From NCBI GenBank assembly GCA_947628575.1, contig CANRAK010000010.1:1-22074 (forward strand): 22,074 nucleotides of DNA. The letters are read 5' to 3'. This document shows positions 15,207 through 22,033 of this stretch, piece by piece. Numbering within the stretch: position 1 is the first letter of the stretch; every line of letters begins with the position of its first letter. Under the pieces are notes generated by a model. That model was not told the DNA's origin, did not search any database, and saw only the letters and a program-made list of their open reading frames with translations. Source of the stretch: an uncultured Clostridia bacterium (GTDB lineage: Bacteria > Bacillota > Clostridia > TANB77 > CAG-465). A program made the translations under genes and the position numbers.

Positions 15207-15956
15207 ATGAATAAAGATACAATTATGCATGATGCTCCTCGTTCAATTGTTTCTGAAGCGATTAGGACATTAAGAACAAATTTATCTTACAAAATGTCAC
15301 AAACAGGTGACAAAATATTTTTAATAACTAGTTCAGCTTCAGGAGAAGGAAAAAGCTGTATTGCATCTAATCTTGCTATCTCTTTTACACAATCTAATTC
15401 AAAAGTATTGTTAATGGATTGTGATTTAAGAAAAGGCAGACAAAACCAAATATTTTCAGTAAATAGTAATGTTGGATTAATTGATGCTATAGATAATAAA
15501 AAAATATGTCCAGATAGTGTATATAATGATGAAGAAATTGAAAATTTCATACAGCCAACTTATATACCAAATCTATTTACAATTGCATCTGGTAACATAG
15601 CAAATAATCCTTCAGAATTATTAGAAAATAAAAAATTTGATGCAATATTGCAATCTCTAAAGAATAAATTTGATATTATAATTATTGATGCACCACCTAT
15701 AAATATAATTACAGATAGTATGATACTTTGCAATAAAGTTGATGGCGTAATTATAGTATGTGCTGCTGGCATAACAAAACGTGAGTCTTTAGTGGAAACA
15801 AAGAAAAAAATATTAAATGTTGGTGGTAAGATTGTAGGTGTTGTATTAAATAGAATGCCTAGTGATAAAATAAAAGATTATTCAAAAAACTATACTAAAT
15901 ATTGTGATGATAAAATTGTAAAAGTTTATCGTTCAAGTTTTAAAAATATGCCATAA
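15207..15956 (+). CDS. Bacterial tyrosine kinase (BY-kinase, CapB/CpsD/YwqD family)
   Basis: Cytoplasmic partner of the preceding membrane protein. The 249 residues show the BY-kinase signatures: N-terminal SEAIRTLRTNLSY (activator contact), Walker A SASGEGKSC (about 47-55), Walker A' VLLMDCDLRKG (about 68-78) and Walker B IIIIDAPP. The C-terminus carries a tyrosine cluster (DYSKNYTKYC, then VKVYRSS) that would be autophosphorylated. AAGGAGG precedes the ATG. No cognate tyrosine phosphatase gene (CpsB/YwqE type) is nearby. The stop codon lies inside the sequence repeated at 15953-15985 and 18031-18062. Confidence 0.9.
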   Translation: MNKDTIMHDAPRSIVSEAIRTLRTNLSYKMSQTGDKIFLITSSASGEGKSCIASNLAISFTQSNSKVLLMDCDLRKGRQNQIFSVNSNVGLIDAIDNKKICPDSVYNDEEIENFIQPTYIPNLFTIASGNIANNPSELLENKKFDAILQSLKNKFDIIIIDAPPINIITDSMILCNKVDGVIIVCAAGITKRESLVETKKKILNVGGKIVGVVLNRMPSDKIKDYSKNYTKYCDDKIVKVYRSSFKNMP

Positions 15957-15985
15957 AAATTATAAGCACTTCAAAACGAAGTGCT
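15953..15985. repeat. Left copy of the terminator-containing direct repeat flanking the RloAB-like cassette
   Basis: ATAAAAATTATA, one extra A, then GCACTTCAAAACGAAGTGCT. The same 32 bases without the extra A occur at 18031-18062, on the other side of the RloAB-like genes. It begins at the capB-like stop codon. Confidence 0.8.
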
Positions 15986-15997
15986 TATTTTATTTTC
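15962..15997 (+). terminator. Terminator of the capA/capB-like operon
   Basis: An 11-bp stem with core AAGCACTTC / GAAGTGCTT (15962-15972 and 15978-15988), loop AAAAC, followed by TTTATTTTCC. It starts 6 bases behind the kinase stop codon. Apart from one base pair in the stem it is the same hairpin as at 18040-18064. Confidence 0.87.
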
Positions 15998-16037
15998 CAT
16001 TTTCAAAAAAACGACAAAAAATCAAATAAATTTTGCT

Positions 16038-16062
16038 ATTTTTGAGAGATTTTCTCAAAAAT
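16038..16062. promoter_or_regulatory. Palindrome next to the promoter of the RloA-like gene
   Basis: Perfect 10-bp arms ATTTTTGAGA / TCTCAAAAAT around a 5-base centre, ending one base before the -35 box at 16064. It lacks a following U-tract on the plus strand, so it reads better as a regulator site than as a terminator. Confidence 0.5.
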
Positions 16063-16063
16063 A

Positions 16064-16092
16064 TTGATATTTTTATTAAAATAGCATATAAT
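16064..16092 (+). promoter_or_regulatory. Predicted sigma-A promoter of the RloA/RloB-like operon
   Basis: -35 TTGATA (16064-16069), 17-base spacer, -10 TATAAT (16087-16092). This gives a leader of about 18 bases carrying AAAGGAG ahead of the ATG at 16118. Confidence 0.8.
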
Positions 16093-16117
16093 ATAGAAAG
16101 TAAAGGAGAATTTAAAA

Positions 16118-17326
16118 ATGCTAATAAGATTTAGTTTTAAAAATTTTAAATCTTTTAAAAATGAAAATTGCTTAAATATGGAAGCAACATCTTTAAAAGA
16201 ACATGAATATAATGTAGCTAAAATTAATAACAATGAGTATTTAAAAGTATCTGCAATTTATGGTGCAAATGCTAGTGGAAAAACTAATGTATTACAAGCA
16301 TTTGGATATATGCAAAATAGAATTTTAAAGACAGATGACTCAAGAAAAAATACTCCAATAGAAGAAAATGTTTTTACTTATATGATTAATGATGATCCTA
16401 TTAGTTTAGAAGTTGAAATACTTACTAAAAATGGAAAAATATATAAGTATGGTTTCGAAGTATTAAAGAATATCATTATTTCAGAATGGCTATTTGAAAA
16501 AAGAGTAAATAAATTTTACACAATATTTGAAAGAGAAAATAATTTAGTAACTTTAAAAAATAATAATAAAGTTACTGAATATGCTAATATTGATAGTAGG
16601 GCATTATTCTTAAATATTTTTAGTAAAATAGACAGTAATAATGAGGATTTTAATAACGTTGTTACTTGGTTTATAAATGCAAATTATTTAGATTTAGGAA
16701 ATCCACTATTTGAAAACAACATAAATAATAGAATATCTTTAAAAATATTAAGTGACGAAAAATATAAAAATGAGTTAATAAGATTTATTAAAACTTTTGA
16801 GTCAGATATAGAAGGAATAAAAATTACACCAGACTCTCTTGAAACTGTAAAAAATAACAATGGAATTGTAAAAATAGAGTTAATTCATAAAGGAGAAAAT
16901 GGAATTATTAAAGCTCTACCGTTAGAACTTGAATCTAACGGTACAAGAAAAATGTTTCACTTATTTGATTTCTTTATGGACGCATTAAAATATGGAATGG
17001 TATTATTTATTGATGAATTAGATGCAAAACTACATCCATTATTAACAAGATATATAATAAACTTATTCCATAAAGAAGAAACAAATATTGGAAATGGTCA
17101 GTTGATATACTCAACACATGATACTGTGAATTTAAACAAAGATACTTTTAGAAGAGATGAAATATGGTTTTCTGAAAAAGATAAAGATGGAATATCTAAA
17201 ATTTATTCTTTATCAGACTATAAAATTAATGATACAAAAGTTAGAAATGACGCAACTTATAATAAAGATTATTTATCTGGAAAATATGGTGCTATTCCAG
17301 TTTTAGAGGACTTTAATATATTATAA
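16118..17326 (+). CDS. RloA-like ABC-type ATPase (AAA_15/AAA_21 family)
   Basis: A 402-residue ATPase of the OLD/RecF/SMC-like ABC group. N-terminal LIRFSFKNFKSFKNE strand, Walker A YGANASGKTN (48-57), a long middle domain, ABC signature-like ESNGTRKMF (272-280), Walker B VLFIDELDAKLHP (295-307) and switch STHDT (332-336). It has no TOPRIM nuclease domain of its own; the next gene supplies a TOPRIM-like partner. The start codon of that gene directly abuts this stop (TAA-ATG), implying translational coupling. ATPase plus RloB pairs were first noted as 'restriction-linked' ORFs in Campylobacter type I R-M loci; here no R-M genes are present. By analogy with other ATPase-TOPRIM pairs such as PARIS, a role in phage defence is likely but inferred. 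Confidence 0.9.
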   Translation: MLIRFSFKNFKSFKNENCLNMEATSLKEHEYNVAKINNNEYLKVSAIYGANASGKTNVLQAFGYMQNRILKTDDSRKNTPIEENVFTYMINDDPISLEVEILTKNGKIYKYGFEVLKNIIISEWLFEKRVNKFYTIFERENNLVTLKNNNKVTEYANIDSRALFLNIFSKIDSNNEDFNNVVTWFINANYLDLGNPLFENNINNRISLKILSDEKYKNELIRFIKTFESDIEGIKITPDSLETVKNNNGIVKIELIHKGENGIIKALPLELESNGTRKMFHLFDFFMDALKYGMVLFIDELDAKLHPLLTRYIINLFHKEETNIGNGQLIYSTHDTVNLNKDTFRRDEIWFSEKDKDGISKIYSLSDYKINDTKVRNDATYNKDYLSGKYGAIPVLEDFNIL

Positions 17327-17971
17327 ATGAAAAGTAAAGAATTAAAAGATAATAAAAGAAAATCAGATTTTTTGCAAGTAGCACCAGCAAATTATCTGAT
17401 AGTATGTGAGGGAAAACAAACTGAGCCTAATTACTTCAATGGTTTAAAACAAGCAATAAATAAAAAATACGGAAATAAAGTTGATGTTTTAATTCCTAGT
17501 ATTGATATAAAAGGTACAGGAATGAATACAACATCTTTAGTAAAATATACTCAAAAAACTGTTAATCATTCAAATAAAATGTATGGACAAGTTTGGGTAG
17601 TGTTTGACAAAGATGACTATAGTGATGAGCAATTTGATTCTGCAATAAAAAACTGTAATTACAATGTTGCTTGGTCTAACCCGAATTTTGAAATTTGGCT
17701 ATTGGCACATTTTAAAAAGATAACTAGATATGTTTCCAAAAATGATGTTTTACAAGAACTTAGTAAAGAATTTCAGAAAAATGAACTAGGAGAATACATT
17801 AAAAATGATACAAATATATTTGAAAAGGTTACAAGTCAAGAAAAGATACATACTGCAATAAATAATTGTGAATATATGGAAAATTTAAATAAAAAAGGAC
17901 AAGCATCTAAACGAAATCCAATGACCAAAGTCTATAAAATAGTTAATGGATTAAAAGAATATTTAGATTAG
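17327..17971 (+). CDS. RloB-like protein (TOPRIM-like effector partner)
   Basis: A 214-residue RloB family protein. Diagnostic segments: NYLIVCEGKQTEPNYFNGL (about 22-40, TOPRIM-like acidic residue E28), QVWVVFDKDDYSD (88-100, DxD at 94-96) and WSNPNFEIWLLAHF (116-129). The acidic set E28 / D94 / D96 is what a TOPRIM metal site needs, so nuclease activity is plausible. The N-terminal tail is strongly basic (KSKELKDNKRK). No ribosome binding site of its own is obvious apart from the end of the ATPase gene, so it is probably made by coupled re-initiation. Expected to act as the effector of the ATPase sensor; not demonstrated. Confidence 0.88.
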   Translation: MKSKELKDNKRKSDFLQVAPANYLIVCEGKQTEPNYFNGLKQAINKKYGNKVDVLIPSIDIKGTGMNTTSLVKYTQKTVNHSNKMYGQVWVVFDKDDYSDEQFDSAIKNCNYNVAWSNPNFEIWLLAHFKKITRYVSKNDVLQELSKEFQKNELGEYIKNDTNIFEKVTSQEKIHTAINNCEYMENLNKKGQASKRNPMTKVYKIVNGLKEYLD

Positions 17972-18030
17972 TTTTCTCTTATATTATAACTTCAAAAGTT
18001 CACTTTAATATTCACGTTCAGAAAATAACA

Positions 18031-18062
18031 ATAAAAATTATAGCACTTCAAAACGAAGTGCT
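18031..18062. repeat. Right copy of the terminator-containing direct repeat flanking the RloAB-like cassette
   Basis: ATAAAAATTATA followed directly by GCACTTCAAAACGAAGTGCT, identical to 15953-15985 except for one missing A. A weaker likeness extends leftwards (CGTTCA at 15930 and 18015), as if this copy once continued into capB-like sequence. Confidence 0.8.
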
Positions 18063-18064
18063 AT
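18040..18064. terminator. Bidirectional terminator between rloB-like and tex
   Basis: A 10-bp stem ATAGCACTTC / GAAGTGCTAT (18040-18049, 18055-18064) with loop AAAAC. It is followed by CTTTATTTATATTT on the plus strand and by AATTTTTATTGTT on the minus strand. The genes converge here. Confidence 0.83.
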
Positions 18065-18070
18065 CTTTAT

Positions 18071-20230
18071 TTATATTTCATCTGGATTTATTAAACTTAA
18101 ATTTACTTTTTGACGTTCAATATCCACACTATCCACATAACATGTGACTATATCCCCTACGCTAACTACTTCAAGTGGATGTTTAATATATTCTTTTGTT
18201 AGTTTAGATATATGTGCTAATCCATCGTCATGTAACCCAATATCTATAAATACTCCAAAATCTACAACATTTCTTACTGTGCCTTCTAATTTCATTCCAA
18301 CACGTAAATCTTCTATTTTTAATATATCACTTTTTAATAAAGGCTTTGTAAAATCATCTCTAAAGTCTCTGTTAGGCTGTTTAAGACATTTTACAATATC
18401 CTCTAGAGTAAATTTATCTATATTGTTTTCTGAAGCATATTTTTCAATATCTAAGTTATCTAATCTTGTATTAAATTTTTCTGTTCCAATTTCATCTACT
18501 TTCATACCTATGCTTTCAATTAAATTTAAAGTAGCTTCGTAACTTTCTGGATGAATAGGTGTTTTATCTAATATATTTTTTCCGTCAATTACTCGCATAA
18601 AACCAATTGACTGTTCATAAGCTTTAGCAGATAATATTTTATTTTCCTTTAATTCTTCACGCGATAATATTTTTCCATTTCCTTCTCTATATTTTATAAT
18701 TTTATCTATATTTGTTTTTGTAAGACCAGATATATATTTTAAAATTGATGGACTAGCTGTATTGATATTTACTCCTACTAAATTTACAGATTTTGTAACT
18801 ACAAAGTCTAATGATTCATTAAGCTTCTTTTGATTAACATCATGTTGATATTGCCCTACTCCTATACTCTTTGAATCTATTTTAACTAATTCACTTAGTG
18901 GGTCTTGTAATCTTCTACCAATACTTATTGCACTACGTTCTTCTACATGCAATTTTGGAAATTCTTCTATCGCTAATTTAGAAGCTGAATAAACAGATGC
19001 ACCTGCCTCAGATACAATAATATATTCAACTTTTTTATCTTTATATTCTTTACAAACTTCAGCAACTAACTTTTCACTTTCACGTGATGCTGTACCATTT
19101 CCCACTGCTATTATATCTACGTCATATACCTTAATTAGTTGTTTAATAATATCTTTTGATTCATTCCATTTATTATGTGGCTCATGTGGATAAATCTTAC
19201 TTATATTTAAAACACGTGATGTAGAGTCAATTACCGCAAGTTTACAACCAGTTCTATAAGCAGGGTCAAAACCTAATACTACTTTATCTTTCATTGGTGG
19301 TGTAAGTAATAATTTTTCTAAATTTTTACTAAATACACCGATTGCACCTTCTTCTGCTTCTTCTTTTAAATCGGCACGTATTTCACGCTCAATAGATGGG
19401 AATATTAACCTTTTATATGAATCACTAATAGCATCTAATACAATGCTAACAACAGGACTGTTTTCTTTCTTTATGATTTTTTTCTTTAAAAAATTCATAA
19501 TATGCTCAGTATCTATATTTATATTTACAGAAAGAATATTTTCCTTTTCTCCCCTATTAATTGCTAAAACTCTGTGTGGCTTAATATACTTTATTTTTTC
19601 AGAAAAGTCATAATACATTAAATATACTTTTTCTTTATCTTCTGCATTTTTCTTTAATTTTGATGTTAATGTTCCAAAATTAAAAATATTATTTCTAATA
19701 TATTTTCTATATGATGCATTATCTGAAATCCACTCTGCAATTATATATTTAGCACCTTGTATAGCATCTTCTACTGAAATCACTTTTTCTGTAATAAATT
19801 CTTTTGCTTTTTCCTCTATATCTATTTTTAGTGGAAATGACATTATAATTTTAGCGAGAGGTTCTAGTCCATTTGCTATTGCCTCAGTAGCTTTTGTCTT
19901 TTTCTTTTCTTTATATGGTCTATATATATCTTCAACTTCAACAAGTTTAGTACAATTCATAATATCTTGTCTTATCTGATCAGTAAGCATTCCCTTTTCA
20001 TCTATTAATCTTATAACGTCTTCTTTCCTTTTTAATAAGCTTACTTGATATTCATATACTTCATTAATTTTTCTAATCTGTTCTTCATCTAAAGCTCCTG
20101 TTGCTTCTTTCCTATAACGTGCAATAAATGGTACTGTATTTCCATCTTCAAGTAATTTTAATACATTTTCAACTTGTTTTTCCTTAATATTAAGTTCTAA
20201 AGCTATTTGAGCTATTATTTCATTATTCAT
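18071..20230 (-). CDS. tex: Tex-family RNA-binding transcription accessory protein
   Basis: A 719-residue Tex protein of normal family length. N-terminal helical part with FIARYRKEATGALDEEQIRKI, RNase H-like YqgF domain (about 318-450, VVLGFDPAYRTGCKLAVID), helix-hairpin-helix region (about 480-560, NTASPSILKYISGLTKTNI), and a C-terminal S1 RNA-binding domain (about 645-715, GMKLEGTVRNVVDFGVFIDI). Tex binds nucleic acid and affects transcription in several bacteria; the exact role is not settled. AAGGAGAG lies 5 bases ahead of the ATG. It is read in the same direction as the spore genes upstream, but a terminator and its own promoter separate it from them. Confidence 0.96.
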   Translation of the reverse strand: MNNEIIAQIALELNIKEKQVENVLKLLEDGNTVPFIARYRKEATGALDEEQIRKINEVYEYQVSLLKRKEDVIRLIDEKGMLTDQIRQDIMNCTKLVEVEDIYRPYKEKKKTKATEAIANGLEPLAKIIMSFPLKIDIEEKAKEFITEKVISVEDAIQGAKYIIAEWISDNASYRKYIRNNIFNFGTLTSKLKKNAEDKEKVYLMYYDFSEKIKYIKPHRVLAINRGEKENILSVNINIDTEHIMNFLKKKIIKKENSPVVSIVLDAISDSYKRLIFPSIEREIRADLKEEAEEGAIGVFSKNLEKLLLTPPMKDKVVLGFDPAYRTGCKLAVIDSTSRVLNISKIYPHEPHNKWNESKDIIKQLIKVYDVDIIAVGNGTASRESEKLVAEVCKEYKDKKVEYIIVSEAGASVYSASKLAIEEFPKLHVEERSAISIGRRLQDPLSELVKIDSKSIGVGQYQHDVNQKKLNESLDFVVTKSVNLVGVNINTASPSILKYISGLTKTNIDKIIKYREGNGKILSREELKENKILSAKAYEQSIGFMRVIDGKNILDKTPIHPESYEATLNLIESIGMKVDEIGTEKFNTRLDNLDIEKYASENNIDKFTLEDIVKCLKQPNRDFRDDFTKPLLKSDILKIEDLRVGMKLEGTVRNVVDFGVFIDIGLHDDGLAHISKLTKEYIKHPLEVVSVGDIVTCYVDSVDIERQKVNLSLINPDEI

Positions 20231-20258
20231 ATCTTCTCTCCTTCATTTACACATTTGT

Positions 20259-20286
20259 ATTATATCATAATGAATAATAAAAACAA
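20259..20286 (-). promoter_or_regulatory. Predicted promoter of tex
   Basis: Minus strand: -35 TTGTTT (20286-20281), 16-base spacer, extended -10 TGA-TATAAT (20264-20259). It overlaps the U-tract of the terminator of the preceding gene. Confidence 0.6.
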
Positions 20287-20324
20287 AAGAAAAAAATAGA
20301 CCTAGAATAAACTTTCTAAGTCTA
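20284..20324 (-). terminator. Terminator of the cwlJ-gerQ operon
   Basis: Minus strand: TAGACTTAGAA / TTCTAGGTCTA stem (20324-20314 and 20307-20297) with one A-C mismatch and a 6-base loop, followed by TTTTTTTCTTTTG. The stem begins in the stop codon of the gerQ-like gene. Confidence 0.72.
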
Positions 20325-20648
20325 ATAATACCTCATATTACTATTTAAATTAGGATTATATATAAATGCCTGATTAGATATAGTAACAAATTTTATTGAA
20401 AAGATATCACAATAAAGTAAGTTTCCATCTTGTACAGATCTTAACACTATGTAACTTGCACCTACCTCTAATAATACTCCTATTCTATCTTGTAAATTAG
20501 TAGTCCCTATTAAAAATTCAACTTTCATAAGCTTTCCAATATAATTTCTTAAAAATGCTGGTGTATAAATAGAATTAGTTAATGTTTCAGGCATATCTGT
20601 TGGACTAGTTGTATTGTTATTTAACTTAACTTCTTGATCATTATTCAT
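20322..20648 (-). CDS. gerQ: GerQ-like spore coat protein
   Basis: A 108-residue protein matching the GerQ (YwdL) pattern: a polar Asn/Thr-rich N-terminal third, then a conserved domain with LRNYIGKLMKVEFLIGTTNL, DRIGVLLEVGASYIVLRSVQ and GNLLYCDIFSIKFVTI. In Bacillus, GerQ sits in the spore coat and is needed for CwlJ to localise or work during germination. Here it lies 18 bases behind the cwlJ gene, which strongly supports the call. AAAGGAG lies 9 bases ahead of the ATG. The Bacillus protein is longer, with a larger low-complexity N-terminus. Confidence 0.78.
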   Translation of the reverse strand: MNNDQEVKLNNNTTSPTDMPETLTNSIYTPAFLRNYIGKLMKVEFLIGTTNLQDRIGVLLEVGASYIVLRSVQDGNLLYCDIFSIKFVTISNQAFIYNPNLNSNMRYY

Positions 20649-20666
20649 AAAACATTTCTCCTTTCA

Positions 20667-21113
20667 CTATGTATTAGCATAAGCTTCTGTAGGTGCATAA
20701 AAGCAATGATTAACAATTCTTGTTCTTAATTTACCTGTTCCATTATATGGAAATTCATCTGGACATTTTGGTCTATATGGATTCATAAACCATAAACAAC
20801 TAGTTACATCTCCTAATATATTACCACTTAAAGCCCAATCTGCTATAAAATAATGTTCCTGTGTAGGATTCATATTATATATATTTTGTGAGTTATACTT
20901 ACCTTTTAAAGTATCAGTAGCACAATTAAATTGACCAGCTTGAAATATAATTTTTCTAATATCTCCACCTTGTGATACTCTAAAATACTCACCTACATTT
21001 GAATTTGTTCTATTCATAACAATAGAAGCAACAGCCTTCATTCCATTTTCTCCTTCTCCCCCTGCTTCACACATAACTAATCTAGCTAAAAGTTCTCTAT
21101 CTGAATAACTCAT
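20667..21113 (-). CDS. cwlJ: Spore cortex-lytic cell wall hydrolase, CwlJ type
   Basis: A 148-residue hydrolase of the SleB/CwlJ (Hydrolase_2) family that breaks down spore cortex peptidoglycan in germination. The family marks are SDRELLARLVMCEAGGEGENG (catalytic Glu in CEAGGEG), MKAVASIVMNRTNS, and later FNPYRPKCP-like WFMNPYRPKCPDEFP and the C-terminal GNHCFYAP-like NHCFYAP. It has no signal peptide and no N-terminal peptidoglycan-binding domain, which separates CwlJ from SleB. I chose the ATG at 21113: AGGTGA lies about 8 bases ahead; a GTG at 21125 overlaps this ribosome binding site. It leads a two-gene operon with gerQ. Confidence 0.88.
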   Translation of the reverse strand: MSYSDRELLARLVMCEAGGEGENGMKAVASIVMNRTNSNVGEYFRVSQGGDIRKIIFQAGQFNCATDTLKGKYNSQNIYNMNPTQEHYFIADWALSGNILGDVTSCLWFMNPYRPKCPDEFPYNGTGKLRTRIVNHCFYAPTEAYANT

Positions 21114-21212
21114 TATTTTTTTCACCTACTTTATATCATTTTATGATTAAATTTAAAATATGGTACAAAAAACTACGTTTATACATAAATAGCACAATTT
21201 AGCCTTTTATTC

Positions 21213-21241
21213 TTGATTATGTAAAACATTCGTGTTATAAT
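21213..21241 (+). promoter_or_regulatory. Predicted sigma-A promoter of the two-repeat protein gene
   Basis: -35 TTGATT (21213-21218), 17-base spacer, -10 TATAAT (21236-21241). A leader of about 50 bases follows. Confidence 0.75.
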
Positions 21242-21296
21242 ACTTCTATCTGCAAAAGATTAATTAAAATATAATTATATAATGGAGGGATACGAA

Positions 21297-21827
21297 TTGG
21301 ATGATTATGCAATTCAAATTTATAAGAATGTACTAAGTGGAAGTATGAAACGTTTTCCAACTAACTTTTGGCAAGATGATTTAGGCAAAAATCTTACTGA
21401 TTCTGCAATTATTACTAGATATTTAATTGAGGAAATACTACAATGGGATGATGAAACTGTAAAAGAAGAAATTTGCTGTAAAACGTTCTTTGCACATAGA
21501 CTTAAAGGAATGCTTACTGTACTATATGGTGACAGTGTATATGCAGCCTTAAATAACGCATATCCAGATAAGTATAAACAATGGGAACTATCTTGCACAC
21601 CCAGAAACTTTTGGACTCTTGAAACAGCAAAAGAAGCTACAATTTGGCTACTTAGAGACACCCTACAATTAAGTGACGAAGAAATACTAAAAAGTAATAG
21701 CAGAAAAATATTTGTAGAAAATGGCCTTGACACAATGATGCATGTTTTATTTAATAATAGTGCATCAAAAGCTATTGAAAACGCTTTTCCTGAATTAGTA
21801 CATCCTAAAACACGCATGAAGAAATAG
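21297..21827 (+). CDS. Protein of two tandem helical repeats (DUF4046-like), function unknown
   Basis: A soluble protein of about 176 residues built from two copies of one domain. Repeat 1 runs from RFPTNFW through TRYLIEEILQWDDETVKEE, GMLTVLYGDSVYAALNNAYP to KYKQWE; repeat 2 from TPRNFW through TIWLLRDTLQLSDEEILKS, TMMHVLFNNSASKAIENAFP to HPKTRM. This recalls DUF4046-type repeat proteins of Firmicutes, from memory and not verified. No catalytic motif, membrane segment or signal peptide is seen. I prefer the TTG at 21297, because GGAGGG (21284-21289) lies 7 bases ahead; the ATG at 21282 is followed at once by that same ribosome binding site and has none of its own. Strong promoter upstream; two hairpins downstream. 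Confidence 0.8.
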   Translation: MDDYAIQIYKNVLSGSMKRFPTNFWQDDLGKNLTDSAIITRYLIEEILQWDDETVKEEICCKTFFAHRLKGMLTVLYGDSVYAALNNAYPDKYKQWELSCTPRNFWTLETAKEATIWLLRDTLQLSDEEILKSNSRKIFVENGLDTMMHVLFNNSASKAIENAFPELVHPKTRMKK

Positions 21828-21848
21828 TATAAAAGCTATTTCTTTTTT
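21822..21848 (+). terminator. First of two tandem terminators (weak)
   Basis: AAATAG / CTATTT 6-bp stem (21822-21827 and 21836-21841) with an 8-base loop, followed by CTTTTTTT. It includes the stop codon of the two-repeat protein gene. Confidence 0.5.
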
Positions 21849-21851
21849 TAT

Positions 21852-21886
21852 ATAGCACCTACATATATAATAGGTGCTATTTTTTT
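21852..21886. terminator. Second tandem terminator (strong, bidirectional)
   Basis: Perfect 10-bp stem ATAGCACCTA (21852-21861) / TAGGTGCTAT (21871-21880) with a 9-base loop and a TTTTTT tail. The opposite strand also has a T-run, TATAAAAAAAG reversed, so it may block reading from either side. Confidence 0.85.
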
Positions 21887-21952
21887 CTAATACTTATTTT
21901 TAATTCTTTAATTTCTCCCCTATTCATTGGTTTTAAATATTATTTTTTGTAG

Positions 21953-21982
21953 AATTACGCAAAATGTATATTTTGCGTAATT
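21953..21982. promoter_or_regulatory. 30-bp palindrome upstream of the last gene, operator-like
   Basis: Perfect 13-bp arms AATTACGCAAAAT / ATTTTGCGTAATT around GTAT. No U-tract follows, so it is not a terminator. It lies about 50 bases ahead of the partial gene at 22034; a weak TTATGT - 17 - TATAAA promoter (21981-22009) starts inside its right end. This is the arrangement of a repressor site, possibly for the product of the following gene. Confidence 0.6.
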
Positions 21983-22033
21983 ATGTAAACAAAAAACAAA
22001 AAGTATAAATAATAAATGATATGGGGGATTTCT

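Noticed and set aside
17973..17990. The stretch TTCTCTTATATTATA shared with 8537-8551
   Set aside because: Fifteen AT-rich bases with no further flanking similarity; chance is a sufficient explanation.
21114..21190. Sigma-E-like promoter upstream of cwlJ (CATATTTT at 21162-21155, minus strand)
   Set aside because: The -10 is acceptable but the -35 matches only about four of seven bases, too weak to annotate in such AT-rich DNA.
21320..21817. Open frame of 165 codons antisense to the two-repeat protein gene
   Set aside because: The plus-strand frame has clear internal repeats, a promoter, a ribosome binding site and a terminator; the antisense frame has none of these.
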